The notes beneath the pieces were generated by a model. It ran no database searches. It saw nothing but the letters and a program-made list of their open reading frames with translations, and was not told the origin of the DNA. From Nymphaea colorata (lineage: Eukaryota; Streptophyta; Magnoliopsida; Nymphaeales; Nymphaeaceae), in assembly GCF_008831285.2 (NCBI RefSeq), contig NC_045138.2, forward strand, positions 31,779,934 to 31,843,933: 64,000 bases of DNA, in the 5' to 3' direction. This document shows, one piece after another, positions 10,201-21,591 of the stretch. The number at the start of each line of letters is the position of its first letter. The stretch's first letter is position 1. The translations under genes and the position numbers were made by a program.

Positions 10201-12860
10201 CATCCTAGAAATCTTATTATCTCCTAGAGGTGAAAAAGACATCAGGAGTCATTTTCTTTTTTCTAGAATATTGAACATAAAGGCCTTTCAAAAAATAAAT
10301 AAATAAATGAGAAAGGATCCGCCAGTTCAAGTACTTAGGCATCTATCCTATGATGGACCAAACTTGCCTCACAACACAAATCCTTTTAATTTGAGAAAGA
10401 GTAAATCTGACATTTCTTGTACCTCATCACCTTCTGGAACACAAAATTGAACAGCAAAGATTGCAACAATGAGGGAAGTAAATAACATGTGAAGACATTA
10501 TATTGGCCAGACATCTCCAGAGCTTCAGTTAGGAACCTTCAGCAAGATCATTATTGCTTTCATTTTCCACATTAGGAAACTCTCACTTAACTAGATTGGA
10601 ATTGTTATCTTCTCTTTTCCTCCTACTGCTTCATCCTTTCATAGATTTATTCCCCCTTATACAAAACCTCCTATTGTATCATATTTTCTTGCTAAGAGAA
10701 TTATCTTGTGTTCTTTAAAATTATCCTGTTCTTTTTCTCCTGCAAAATCTTACTTGCAAAAGCATTCCTAAATTGCCCTGTACCACCATTAAAGTTTACA
10801 TGATTAATTTAGTCTCTTTCTCAAGTATCATGCGGTATAAACATAATGATTGTTGGAACCCACTCCTAACCCTAACCTAAGTCACATGGGTACTTCAGTA
10901 AGGTCCACGTACCCATGTCACCGTACCCGTACCCAAAATGGGTACTTTGACACTTGGGTACCTATAGATCCAAACTGCTTAATTTTACTTTGATTTAATT
11001 TTTTCCACCTTATTATTCTATTCTTTGGATGTGAAAACTCGATTGATGTTCATATTTGACTAGGGGGCTGCTTGGTTGTCCATATGTTTAAAGTTTTTCA
11101 TAGGTTTCTTAAACACACTACTGCAAGAGCCGTTAATATATATTTTTTATGTTATTTATTTGTTTATGTTGATGTATATTTTTTATTTTGATATATATTT
11201 TCTAAGTATTTCTTATTGTTTATATATATATATACGACCGTACCCCCGTACCCAAGTTTTTTGAAAATGGTCACCACCCGTACCCGCACCGGCACCCGTA
11301 CCTATGTGACATAGACCCTAACGGAAACATAAAAGATAACTGTTTCAGCAACCCAAGATCCAAAGTCAGAAGTATGGGAATGGTGAAAGCTTTAGGGGCA
11401 GAGTCTTGAAATCTAAAATCTTAGGAAGGAGGAAAAATAAGAATGCCAGATCATGACTGAAATGAAGGTATCCAATAAGAGAATCCAAATGAAGCCTTCA
11501 AAAAGTTACGAAATGATGGCAGAACGAACATAGGAAATAAAAAAATTAAAAAAAAAAGACCTAAAGGGATAAAAATCAATGGTTGCATTGGGATGACACC
11601 CTCAAAAATGATGTTTTGTGAAAACCATGTTTTTAACTAGATTCCAGACCAGGTCTGTGTGTTTGGATGTCAAGAACAAAACCAAGTTTTCACTTTCTGA
11701 AACAAATAGAAGTAGCTAATTGCTGGAGTAGCTAGTAACATAAGAGTAGCAGACAGAAACAATTACTAAAAGCAGACAAATTTAGTCCCACAGCATAAAA
11801 CAACTTTAAAATAGCTGAAGGGGCAGATTCCAAGCAACTAGTTGCAGCTAATCAGGTCATCCAGTGTCCAAGATAACCAACCCGAACAGAGAAATATGAG
11901 CTTTGATGCACGCCAAGAAATAAAAAAATAAAGTTGAATAAAACTTAACAATTCAAATAAACAAAACTAAGTACACACAGAAAAATGCTAACAGAATATA
12001 CTGATCACCTCATGCAAACATGAGAGCGGATTCAGTCCTCCGAAATGCAACAGCATATAACATCTAAAAGAACTCAAAAGAAACACGAAACGAGTAAGTA
12101 ACCGGAAACCCTAAAGTCTCTTAATTCCACATGCAGAAGTTAAGCAAGGGATTCGAGAAAACCAACACCATCGACAACACCGAACTTCTAGCGACCGAAA
12201 AGGAATGAAGAAAGAAAAAACAATCGCACCAACATAAAAAAGTCTTAACGAAAACAAGTCTACATAATGCCAAAAGTATGATGGAAACAAGTCTACCTAA
12301 TGACCTGTCTATCTCAAAATCAGCAATTCCACGCTACAAAACTACCATGCAACCGTGCCAGTAGAACAAAACAATTAGCATCGATCAAAACATGATCAAA
12401 CAACAAAGTATTAGCAGATTCCCAGTCAACCAGCAAAAAAGAACCAAACAAAAGCCCCAAAAAATCGAGCTAAAGACGTTCGTTCTCACACGTCCTCCAG
12501 ACAAATTACCAGAAAAAAAAAAAATCTCTCCAACATCAATCATACAGGAACGTCAATTTATGAAGACCAATTACGCAAAACCATTGACACATGAAGGGAA
12601 AACAACAAAAAAGGGTGCCCACGATTCCTGCATAATCAACCATTAACAAAAACATTACAAAAAGGAAACCCCGATAATTTACCTCCTCGGGTCGTTGAAG
12701 AATAACAAGAAGAAGAAGACGCGATTGAAGGCTCTTTCAACCGACCAGATTCACAATCGGAAGAAATGAATTGAAGAAAAAGGCAGAAAATATTCCGGCA
12801 TGGTCTACTCAGAATTCCATCTCAGCGTCGAACAGGAGAGAGATAACAGAGAGAGAACTT
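4214..12860 (-). CDS. PHR1: PHR1/PHL1-like MYB-CC transcription factor gene (3' end missing)
   Basis: This gene encodes a GARP/MYB-CC transcription factor of the PHR1-PHL1 group, nuclear regulators that bind P1BS sites and activate phosphate-starvation genes. Six coding exons join in frame to give 360 codons: 7564-6932, 6813-6609, 6530-6454, 6373-6334, 5996-5942 and 4283-4214. The N-terminal 211 residues are Ser/Gln/Asn-rich and start [12 protein letters not shown], with a typical WADQIMADD segment. The MYB-like DNA-binding domain covers about residues 255-315 ([19 protein letters not shown], then [15 protein letters not shown]). The MYB-CC coiled coil begins at about 338 ([20 protein letters not shown]) and is cut off at residue 360. 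A separate 5' UTR exon at 12,683-12,860 is inferred. The rest of the coiled coil and the C-terminus are outside the window or unseen. PHR1 and PHL1 cannot be told apart here. Confidence 0.9.
4982..5643. repeat. Tandem duplication, about 331-bp unit, two copies
   Basis: The segments 4982-5312 and 5313-5643 align over their whole length, including TCATCACATCAAACAAA, CCCTTAAAAAGATTAGTTAG, TTGGTCCAAGCAGGACTAGT and CCCTGGTGACTTCAGATCAT, with scattered substitutions and small indels. The duplication lies in the intron between PHR1-like exons 5 and 6. Both units contain several ACTAGT words. Confidence 0.85.
5942..5996 (-). CDS. PHR1: PHR1-like coding exon 5 (linker)
   Basis: The exon encodes [18 protein letters not shown] between the MYB domain and the coiled coil. 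It starts after ATGCAG and ends in phase 2 at GTAGGT. Joining it to the next exon restores the conserved [16 protein letters not shown]. Confidence 0.88.
6334..6373 (-). CDS. PHR1: PHR1-like coding exon 4 ([10 protein letters not shown] microexon), GC donor
   Basis: This 40-nt exon encodes [13 protein letters not shown] and ends in phase 1. The following intron starts with GCAAGT after AAG, a strong GC-type donor consensus. Splicing to the acceptor at 5997 restores [12 protein letters not shown] in frame. Confidence 0.88.
6454..6530 (-). CDS. PHR1: PHR1-like coding exon 3 (DNA-recognition helix)
   Basis: The exon encodes [14 protein letters not shown] followed by [11 protein letters not shown], the hallmark second helix of GARP proteins. 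It starts after CTGCAG and ends at a GTCTGT donor in phase 0. The flanking introns are only 78 and 80 bp. Confidence 0.92.
6609..6813 (-). CDS. PHR1: PHR1-like coding exon 2 (start of MYB domain)
   Basis: The exon begins after TTCTAG with [10 protein letters not shown] and carries the first half of the GARP/MYB domain, [18 protein letters not shown] and NRLGGSE. It ends in phase 1 at a GTGGGT donor (6608). The split codon restores the family sequence SEKATPKG. Confidence 0.9.
6932..7564 (-). CDS. PHR1: PHR1-like coding exon 1 (residues 1-211)
   Basis: The ATG at 7564 lies two bases after an acceptor (GGGCAG, exon begins at 7566), so the upstream leader is spliced. The family-typical MEAR start and the YPKLPD motif support this start. 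The exon is Ser/Gln-rich and ends with EPDPEIK. The only donor that keeps the frame with the next exon is GC-type, AAG followed by GCAGGG, at 6931. The nearby GT choice breaks the frame. Confidence 0.88.
7567..12682 (-). other. Long leader intron of the PHR1-like gene
   Basis: The acceptor GGGCAG at 7567 lies immediately before the start codon exon, and a good donor (GAGGAG then GTAAAT) lies at 12,682. The intervening 5.1 kb has no coding signal I can support. It contains the MITE at 10,877-11,314. Leader introns are common in this gene family, but an additional small untranslated exon cannot be excluded. Confidence 0.55.
10877..11314. mobile_element. hAT-type MITE (CTAAGTCACAT family), intact copy
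   Basis: This 438-bp element has terminal inverted repeats CTAAGTCACATGGGTAC and, read inward from the other end, CTATGTCACATAGGTAC. It is flanked on both sides by the 8-bp duplication ACCCTAAC (10,869-10,876 and 11,315-11,322). Both ends are rich in GTACCC words. The middle is AT-rich, with a short TA run, and has no coding capacity. A second, interrupted copy lies at 54,430-61,812. The 8-bp duplication suggests the hAT superfamily. Confidence 0.85.
12683..12860 (-). other. Probable 5' UTR exon of the PHR1-like gene
   Basis: On the minus strand a CT-rich stretch (CTCTCTCTCTGTT-like, resembling a plant Y patch) is followed by a leader ending at GAGGAG and a GTAAAT donor (12,683/12,682). No ATG-led long frame is present. 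The transcription start is placed only roughly. No clear TATA box is seen upstream at 12,860-12,960. Confidence 0.5.
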
Positions 12861-13195
12861 GAGTTGCCAATAATTTGTCATTTTCAGTTTTTTGGTTCTA
12901 CTATCTTTGACATCTTTGTCCGGACCTTCTCCTCGAATGACATTTGAATACCCCTTTCCCTTTTGGGACCGGATCTCTTGGTTTGGATCAGACCCAATAG
13001 TTCTTGGTCGGGTCTGGATTTGTGGATCGGTTACATGGATTTTATAAGGTCGAAGGAGGTAATGAGGACCGGTGTAAAGTGTAAACCATTATTGGGTAGC
13101 TCAAATTAGGGTTTCTTTTATTTCTACAATCTCAAATCAAATCAAGGGTTGAATAGGACTTCCGGGGTCATACTGCTATTATTATAAGAATATAG

Positions 13196-13198
<3 letters not shown>
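12861..13198 (-). promoter_or_regulatory. Presumed promoter region of the PHR1-like gene
   Basis: This is placed only by position upstream of the inferred 5' UTR exon. It contains an ATTGG (CCAAT complement) near the exon and GGACC/GGTCC-rich words. I cannot identify specific elements with confidence. Confidence 0.3.

Positions 13199-13247
<49 letters not shown>
13199..13247. repeat. (TA)n microsatellite
   Basis: An almost pure TA run of about 48 bp lies in the intergenic region. Confidence 0.95.
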
Positions 13248-13248
<1 letters not shown>

Positions 13249-13644
13249 CAAATTTATCTTTCCAACCAAAGGATTCCTGTTTCATATGTATGTATGTGTA
13301 TGTATGTATATAAATGGTAAACGAGAGATAGAATCAACTGAAAAACAACACAATAATAGTGGAGACTGTCTTTGTTCTAATATATCTTCTATGTTAGTCA
13401 GAAGAATATGAAAAAAAAAACACTAAATAGACGAGGACAAAACAGTGCAAAATAATTGAAGCTTTGATTTCTCAAACTTAGCTCGCTGAATCTGAAAAAG
13501 CTTGTTCTTCTTTAACAGAAGCTCCTCCAGTAACTATATTCAACACGCCACATCTAGATCAACCAAGGAATCAAAGAGATTTTGAAGATTAATCTGGTTG
13601 GATTGAAACTTGTGGATCAGATATTGAGCCTGAACCCTAGGAGC

Positions 13645-13830
13645 GAAGCTAGAAATTTTTCATGAGGGAGGCCAAATTAGAGTTTATAAACTTTGACAAG
13701 GTCCGAAATATCATTTTTTTTAAATTTTTATATACGGCAACTGAAATTTTTTAAAGTTTACATGTAAATTAAAAAAAAAATGAAGGGGGCCAGAGCCCCT
13801 ACGGACCCCCCTAGCTCCACCCTTGCTGAT
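13645..13830. repeat. Short MITE-like repeat with GAAGCTAG / CTAGCTCC ends
   Basis: The left end reads GGAGCGAAGCTAG and the right end CTAGCTCCACCCTTG, an imperfect inverted pair. The interior is A/T-rich, with GGGGGCCAGAGCCCCT near the right end. A related fragment beginning GAGCGGAGCCAAAGGGGGC lies at about 15,388-15,480. The type is inferred from structure only, and no target duplication was established. Confidence 0.4.
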
Positions 13831-14340
13831 CCCCTTCTAGTTCGGTCCCACTTTAAGGCAATCTTGTATCCAATCTAATATTTCAATATATTTTGACTCT
13901 CCACATGTTTACAATTTGAGTTTGGGTTTGTTCATATCTAGTGGTCTCACCTTGACTTTATGAGTTTTCACCCCTTTGGCATAGCTGGTCGGACCAGTAG
14001 AATGTTACATGTGAGCATCCACCCACTCCACAACTCAATGTTGCTCATCCTTGGTTCTATCAATGAGAGCATCAACCTCTTATGCAAGCTAATGCAGCCC
14101 TAGACCATGAGGGCGGAAGGAACTTTGGCTCGTCGTTCTTCCATGAAATGTCGGCTAGCGAAAAGCTGAATCGAATCATGGCATGGTTCACCACATGAGC
14201 CTACTAGCAATTTGATAAGTTTAATCCAATGCCCAGCCTACTGTTTTGAAATTGGACCAAATCATGGAACCATCATTCTCTTACTAATACAATGATAGAT
14301 CTACGATAAAGTCATGCATGATGTTGGATCTAAATAGTAT

Positions 14341-15060
14341 TGTAACGACCCGACTTACCCTCAATCTCGAGCTCTTGGTTCGGTGGATCCTAACGCCCCT
14401 CTAACAGTTTCGGTTCTAACCCTAAAAAAACTAGTATCCATGACAGTTAACCATTTAACAACATTCTTTTATAAGTCTCTCAAAATCCTTCGCAATATTT
14501 AATATGAAACTAAACTTTTGGGTATTACAACTTGCAAATAAAGATCTATACTTTTTAGAATAATGTTTCTTTCCAAATATGGATCTAGACCCGAATACCA
14601 AAAAAGAACCAGTAAATGCATGCTTAATCTCATCCGAACTCTTGGTCCCCAAAATTTATACGTGCAAAGTGGAGTGAGATGGGAGTCGCAAACGTTCCTT
14701 AGACTGGATCGGTTCCGATCCAGTTCCTATCCAAGCGTGGCAGCTAACGCAGGGGTAATATAGTCATTGAAAAAATTGTTGGGGCAGAAATGCGACAGTT
14801 GGTAATAGGAAGGAGAAAGCTGTCAATTTTGGAAATTTTTAATATATTTCCAGAAATTCGATGTATGCGCCGCGAATCTGCTGAGTGGGTCCCGCCAATT
14901 CTCGAGGGGCGCGAACCATGGCCCCTCCCAAGTCTCAGCCGTCGGGGAGGAACCGGATCGGGAATGGTCTTATCGAGTCATTTACTCCCGATACGAGACG
15001 GTTTCTTTTTTAAATGAAGACTGCGTGGCGAGAAAAATTAGTCGGTCGTAGTTGTTACGA
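14341..15060 (+). repeat. Possible Gypsy LTR remnant (TGTAACGACC start)
   Basis: The sequence begins TGTAACGACCCGACTTACC, which resembles the start of many plant Gypsy LTRs. It continues as a GC/AT mosaic with no coding. The right end is not defined, and no matching partner LTR, primer-binding site or target duplication was found. This is a weak structural guess. Confidence 0.25.
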
Positions 15061-18000
15061 ATCTTATCTGAATTAACTATTGTTTTAATTCTTAATAATT
15101 CTCTATGCTTCTCGAAGACACTTTTTAAAGAGAAATATTAATTTCTCTAAACAGAGATTAACAACCAAAAAGCCTTAGCCTACCAACTATTTTAAACTTG
15201 AATTAGAGTATGTTAAAATGACTAAAGATGATTTAAGAGGGAAAAACGTAAGTTGAGTCAACTGGTTAACAGGTATTAATATATAAATGAGAAAAGTTGC
15301 TTAAAAATATTAATAGAAAATAATAAATTTTTTAAAATTTGTATAAGTAATTACCTACTGAAAGAAAGAACCGCATGGTTCGACTCAAGAGCGGAGCCAA
15401 AGGGGGCACCGGTAAGAGCCCTGGACCCCTCTCAAAAACAAAAAAAACTTTTTAAAAATTAACATATAAGTTTTCAAAAATTTATACTAAAAACCGAACT
15501 GACGAGTCGAACATGGTACCGATTCGGAGGGATCACACTCCAAAGAAACCGATTCGGTTGAGTCGTTGAAACGGCTAGGAAAAGGCAAAACGTGACAAAT
15601 GGCAAAGTGCCACTTCATTGGTGGCATCCACGCGGGCGCCTGGCAAATTCCGCATTTTGGAAGCAGGAGAGGGGCCTTTTGGTAATTTGAAAAGGTAAAA
15701 TGGGACCATCCTACGCGGCTACGCCGTTGAGCCCACTTGACCATGGTTCGGTCCTTCCGGGTCAAGCCGAGCCTAGGGTCGTGAGCTACAACCAGGGTCG
15801 GGTCGGACCTATCATCGGTAAGACTTTGTCGAATTCTGGATCCTGTGGGTAAATAATTCGGATCCAACTCATTCCCACCTGGATCTATGAATGCGTATCC
15901 AATTCCCTTAACTTCAAGACAGGTCACTTATATGGCGGGTCGGATCTAGGCATGCATTGAACTTGTGTTTCTTTCGGACCAACACTAATCTGATTATCAA
16001 TTAAATTTTATTTTTGCTACTTTAAAAAGTATTTACTAAAACACGTTCTATTTTTTACTGGTCTTCAAAACACACTTAGCAGTTCGGATAATTTTATATT
16101 TAACTGCTTAAATTACACAAGTAACACGTGGTTTTTTCGAAAAAAACACAAAAACTTAACTAGGTGTTTAAAACTTTAAAAAACACATTTTTTTAAAAAA
16201 ACCGTTAAAAACGAAAAAACACACTTTTTCCTTTTTTTTTTTACTTTTTTTCAGATTTTTAAATGTCAAACAATCTTTTTTTCATTTTCTATTTTTATTT
16301 GTTGCAAGTCTATTTATCTTTTGATGATTGTGTTATTAGTTTCTCACTTATTTTATTTTTTCTTTATTTTTAGTTTTTTTTTAATTTATCATATTTTTTT
16401 ATTTTTTTCAAGTTCGGCATATTATACCCGATAAAAACCTCGTCGTTTAATTGTATGAATTACACATAAAAAACAGCTAAACAAAACATTAGACCTAATT
16501 GTGTTTTTGTTATACCACTAAAGTCGAGATAATATTTGTAAAATTTTCCATTGAGTTTGATAAAGTCATCCCACGGACATCCCCAATACGAATTCAAAAA
16601 TGTGGTTCGTTTGGGTCTAGCGCACACTAAGGCTGGGTGTTGGCTCGGGTCAAGAAAAAGGCATCGGGTTGGGTTGGCTCGAATGAGCCTGATTCGACCT
16701 GATAAATTTTTTTTTATTATATATTTTATCTAGGTTCAGTGGCTAACACCGAACCTGTCTTCAGCCATGTCACAAGAACTTTTCATCCTTCCATTAGAAA
16801 ATTCTATGTCTTCGAAATTCATTTTATAGCTTATAAAGGGGCAGCCAAGCCTTCTTCTTGTTTACCATTAAGGGTATTTTTGTTCATTCTAAGTCCCAAC
16901 ACACGGTCTCATGTTAGGGGGCGAATTATATCAAGAGATTATTAAAAAGGCATCTGATGTCAAAAGGAGACCTGTAAAAGAAAAAATTGGAAAATGAATA
17001 AGGTTCATGATAAAATTATGTATTTTCTAGAAAGTAAAAGAATATCCATCTCCTACCTAAAAAAAGTAACACGGTGCCTTGTGTTAGCCACCCAACAGGC
17101 AGTGTCATCTAAAGAGTGTACAAGTCACTTGGAGAATCTAGGGTAGGTGTATATGAGAATGCAGACTTATGCTACCAATTTATATGATTAAAATATGGTT
17201 TTAAATTCTTTTAGATTGATGTAATTGGAGCCGAATTTCAATATATTTGGATCTTCAAAAAAAATAAATGCGCATCAAGTTTAGCAATACAACAAAATTA
17301 AGCAAACACGGAGTATTCTATTCTACCATCTAGCTGAGAACCGAAGCTCTCATGTTTTTCACAATTACATGCTATCGCATGTTGATGTTGTCAGGATGGT
17401 TAAAATTTAAAAATTATCGTTAAAAAACCATCAATATTGGTATCAACCATGATTTATTTTAACTATATTGGTGACATATGCTAGCACTAACTTATATATA
17501 TATATATATTGCCCGCATCAGCCAAACAAAAATCTTATTATAGCTTTCTAAGATCACATTGTCATGACTCAAAAATTACATGTAATGTTCATACCAAACT
17601 TATGCGGCCAACTCAAATGCCCTTTTAATGGAAAAATCCTCGCTCTGCAGTCGTGTACTTCACTTCCAAATGCAGGAAGAGGTCACTTTCACACTAAATC
17701 GCAAGTTTTCCCACAAAAAAAATGTGTCTCATTTGCATGCCTTTGATGAATAGTCTCTTAGAATTCCACCAAACAGTGTGGATGGGGACATAATAATTTG
17801 TTAGACGACAAACGAGAGAAAAATTTTCCTACCAACCGATTTTCCGCCCTTGTTTGCTCTTTGTCAGTGGTACCACATATAGGCCCACGATTATTTTCCC
17901 AGGGCCTTCTTATTTAAAATAACTAAAAAATTATTTAAAATCATTGAAAGAGCTAATAAAAGTCCTTATTTTAAAACTAGAACCATCTCTTATATTTTAT

Positions 18001-18382
18001 TCTAGAATATATGTGAGCCATAATAAAAATTTCCATCTAGATCGTTGTTTTTTTTTTTTTTAATTTCTTCATCAAACGTGAGATATATAATAGAGGTTGG
18101 TTTCCACCTTATGCCTATGGGGCTGAAAACGTATTCCAACCCTACAACTTGAACGGCATTCTCATGATTTTGTAGGGATATTTTGGACCCGTACCAATTT
18201 GCCCTTACAGGGTGGGGGTCTCACATTTAGCCAACAAAGACATTTTGGTAATTTTAAGCCCTGTTATATGTCATAATATATATTCTGCTCCATATATAGT
18301 AAGGTTACGGAGATAGAAAATAAAAAGAAGACATTAGGAATGAGAGAAATGTAGAATCTATTTTTTTTAATACAAACACACG

Positions 18383-18482
<100 letters not shown>

Positions 18483-18654
18483 GATTGGATTTCTCTTACG
18501 TATCTCTTTCTCCCTCCCTTACCAAGTGACAAATAGTGCAACCAGCCGGGTTAAGAGGCGTGTTATAGCTATGTACTCAGTTCAAATTTTGAAGGGTGCT
18601 ATTCTATTGGTATTGAAGAGTGTTGATCTTAAAAATAGAGGTGCCATTACTTAG

Positions 18655-19150
18655 GACTGCACACGAGCCAAGTTGAGCCCAAGTTTGGTCAGCTCGAGCT
18701 CGACTCGGCTAAAAAAACTCGAGCTCGAGTTCAACTCGAACTCCTTATGGCACGCTCAAGCTCAACTTGACTACACAAAATCAAGCTCGAACTCAACTTG
18801 ATTAACCGATTTCACTTGTTTAGGCGTTAACTCGTATTAGAATTAACTCATTTAACTCATGTAAATGTTAACTCATGTAACTCATTTAGCTCGTGTAACT
18901 TGTGAAAATTTGTTTTTACCCTCAAAGTTAAAACCGGTGAACCATTTTTTATAGTATTATATAGAGTATCAGTTTGCGACTCGAGTCCAGTATAAACTGA
19001 GTCGAGTTCCTGAAACTAGAACCGACTCATTTATCATTTTGAGTATCTTTGTAATCTCAAACTCAACTTGTTTATAAACAAGTTAAGCACGAACCGAGTT
19101 TTTTTCGAGGGAGTTCAAGTCAAGCCCGAGTTAGCTCGGACTCATTGTGT
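18655..19150. repeat. Dispersed repeat rich in GAGCTCGAG words
   Basis: This AT/GC mosaic is full of AGCTCGAGCTCGA and AACTCGAACTC words, beginning near CTGCACACGAGCC and ending near GACTCATTGTGTAACCC. Similar words recur at about 32,530-32,650. The ends are weakly inverted (TGCACACGAGCC against TACACAATGAGTCC). The family is common in plant intergenic DNA, but the exact class is unknown. Confidence 0.45.
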
Positions 19151-20109
19151 AACCCGACCATTTCCCTTCCTTCCCTCCCCCTCTCTTTCTTTCCTTCTTT
19201 CTCTTCCCCCCCCCTCCCTCGGACATTGTTTACCTGATAAAATAAAAAGAAAAAGGAAAGGTTTTCCTTGAAATAATAAAAAATGACCAAAAAAAGGTTC
19301 CATTAGTGCGGATGCACACATGGAGGGGAGATATTTTTACCCACTTTTGAAAAAGTTACTTCCAGATGAGATTCCTAATCATAAGACCCAATATGTCCAT
19401 ACGTGGTGAAAGTGATGGTCCCTGCAGCATATTGACCACTGAAATGAAAAGTTAGCTTTACAAGTGCTAAAGGCAATAATATTACATGTTCCACTTCTGC
19501 ATCGGATATATTGTGACATCGAATCTCCTACTTTTTGCCGAGAACTTCCGTACGCACACACACCTAATTAGATGCAAACAATATATATATGGATGGATGT
19601 GACTATAATCATTCAATTATAGTTTTATACAGGTAATCATAAATTAATCTCATTAAATTATAATCTAATTATGTCATTAAAATAGGCTTATCTAAATTCG
19701 AATAAGCCAATATGAGAGTGCCACATCTCACATGCTTTTTGTTTTTTAATCATTTTAAATACCAATTTAAGAAAAGTATTCAAGCGACATATGATCGTAG
19801 CAAAAAGTTAGCTTTTAAGAGACGATCAACTCGAAAAGATAGTTAGAAGTTTGATAAAATAAAGCAAATCTCTTTGTACAATTCGGTAAGGATGCTACCT
19901 AACCTACCTCGACTAGCCAATAAAGAAGAAGAAAAAAAAAAAAGATCCCACTTGCTTGCTTTCTAAATCTAATTTGAAACGATATGAATTTCAAATTGTT
20001 TGACTCGCATAGAGATAAGTAATGCGTATAAATAATATAAACTAGTACATAAAATAATCTTATATAATGATGATGATGATCTAAAAAGACACTTCATCCT
20101 TGGGGAATT

Positions 20110-20570
20110 TGATCGGCAGATAATTCATATATCTATTTTACCATATCAACCCGAGTTAAATCATATATATTAAAATTTTCTTGTCAAATGTATATTTTAC
20201 CATATCTATTTTTCCATATATCTATTTACTTGAATTCTAATTCAGACAAAGAAAATCCTATACCATATCTGAAATCCGAATTCATAATCAGAATCCGACT
20301 TTTATATTAACATCTGAATCCGAGTCCAATTATTAAATTGAATCCAAAGCACATTATTGACATTGAGTATAGGATATTTACTGAAACTTATACCCAATTC
20401 TAATCTAAATCTGGTCAGTATTTACTTAATCTGAATGTAATTGGATGTCATTTCTTATATCCGAATCCGATTTGATTCCTTAATCAGATATCACATTTTC
20501 TTCTCTATGATTTTTTTAAGTTGGATATCAAATCTAAATTGGATCTATTGACATCCCTATTTACAAACTA
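20110..20570. repeat. Dispersed repeat of the GGGATGTCAA / CCGAATC family
   Basis: Many variants of AATCCGAATC, CTGAAATCCGA and ATCCGAATCC occur, and the right end reads TTGACATCCCTAT. Related sequences begin AGGGATGTCAACGGATT at 22,561 and AGGGATGTCAACAG at about 2,105. The repeated end word suggests a MITE family; I could not fix a target duplication. Confidence 0.45.
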
Positions 20571-21087
20571 TGTAGGGAGCTACACTCTCAATATCAAACT
20601 CTCAGCCTTTTTTAACTCAACGCTGCCTTTGATAGCCTCGGATCTCATATCCAAGTTGCTCAGAGAGCGATGAGACATAGATCTCATGTCGTCCAACCCG
20701 GCCTGTATTTTGCATTCAACTGTAGATCTGAAATCCACTTAAACTTGTTTTTGGTTTTTGGTCAGAACAGTGGATTTTGCAGTCCAATCTCATGTCACCT
20801 TGGTTTTAAGTTGGCAATGTAGCTAGACAGTGGTGGGGCCGGAATGCGTGAGTGGGTACTAATGGTATATAATTTAAACTAGAAGGGACACTCATATTTA
20901 AATAAATAAAAGTATGTAAGGACTCAATGTGTAAATAAAACAATTTCTGTTGACTGGTGTGGGCGATCGCCCACATTAGCCCGCGCTTGTCTCCGCAACT
21001 GTAGCCAGGTGAATGGAACTCTTGTTAGCAGATTGTAAACTTTTGGAGAAAGGATAACATAACATTTTGGATGTAAAGAAAACTTTA

Positions 21088-21213
21088 GAGGCGTTTGGTA
21101 ACAGAAAGGACACTGCGTTCTTTACAATGCATTGTCTTACGAATATGAGATCACGTTCATGAAGCACTGCATAGGTTTGAGAGAACATAGTGTTCCTGTG
21201 ACCAAACACCTGA
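21088..21213. repeat. Small MITE-like element (GGCGTTTGGT ends)
   Basis: The left end reads GGCGTTTGGTAACAG. The right end, read inward on the other strand, is GGTGTTTGGTCACAG. The body is about 126 bp. No clear target duplication could be assigned, so the class is uncertain. Confidence 0.4.
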
Positions 21214-21315
21214 TTAGGGTTTTTGGTTTTGATCACTGAATTATGAACTCTAAAGTTGCTTTGGGTTCTTGTTCTAAAATTTTTGAAAGGATGCCCTTTA
21301 CCAAAGACCCTGAAC

Positions 21316-21591
21316 CATAGTTGACAAATCCGTGACTCAGACTTAGTTCCGCGGACAACTGGGTCACTGAATCAGCGAGTTGACTTGTCGACTTTCAAAT
21401 AACAATAATGTATTTTTACTGCAGCAGAATCGGCAATTTCGGGCAAGTCGGAGCAAGTTGGGGCCCGGTAGGACCAAGTCAGGGGCGAGTCAGGTTCTAC
21501 TTTGCCCAAACCTTGACTCGTGGCCAGATTTGTAGGTGATCCGAGTTGGCTTGGGCGATTCCTGAGTCAGCCGGCGAGTTTGCCAACTATG
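21316..21591. mobile_element. hAT-type MITE (CATAGTTGGCAAA family), intact copy
   Basis: The 276-bp element begins CATAGTTGACAAATCCG and ends CGAGTTTGCCAACTATG, an inverted pair. It is flanked by a perfect 8-bp duplication CCCTGAAC (21,308-21,315 and 21,592-21,599). The interior has many GACTCGG and GAGTCAGG words and no coding. A second, interrupted copy is at 52,920-54,050. Confidence 0.88.

Noticed and set aside
15487-15927. 146-codon minus-strand frame
   Set aside because: No recognisable domain, no splice partners, and it lies in a GC-richer repeat remnant; it looks like a chance frame.
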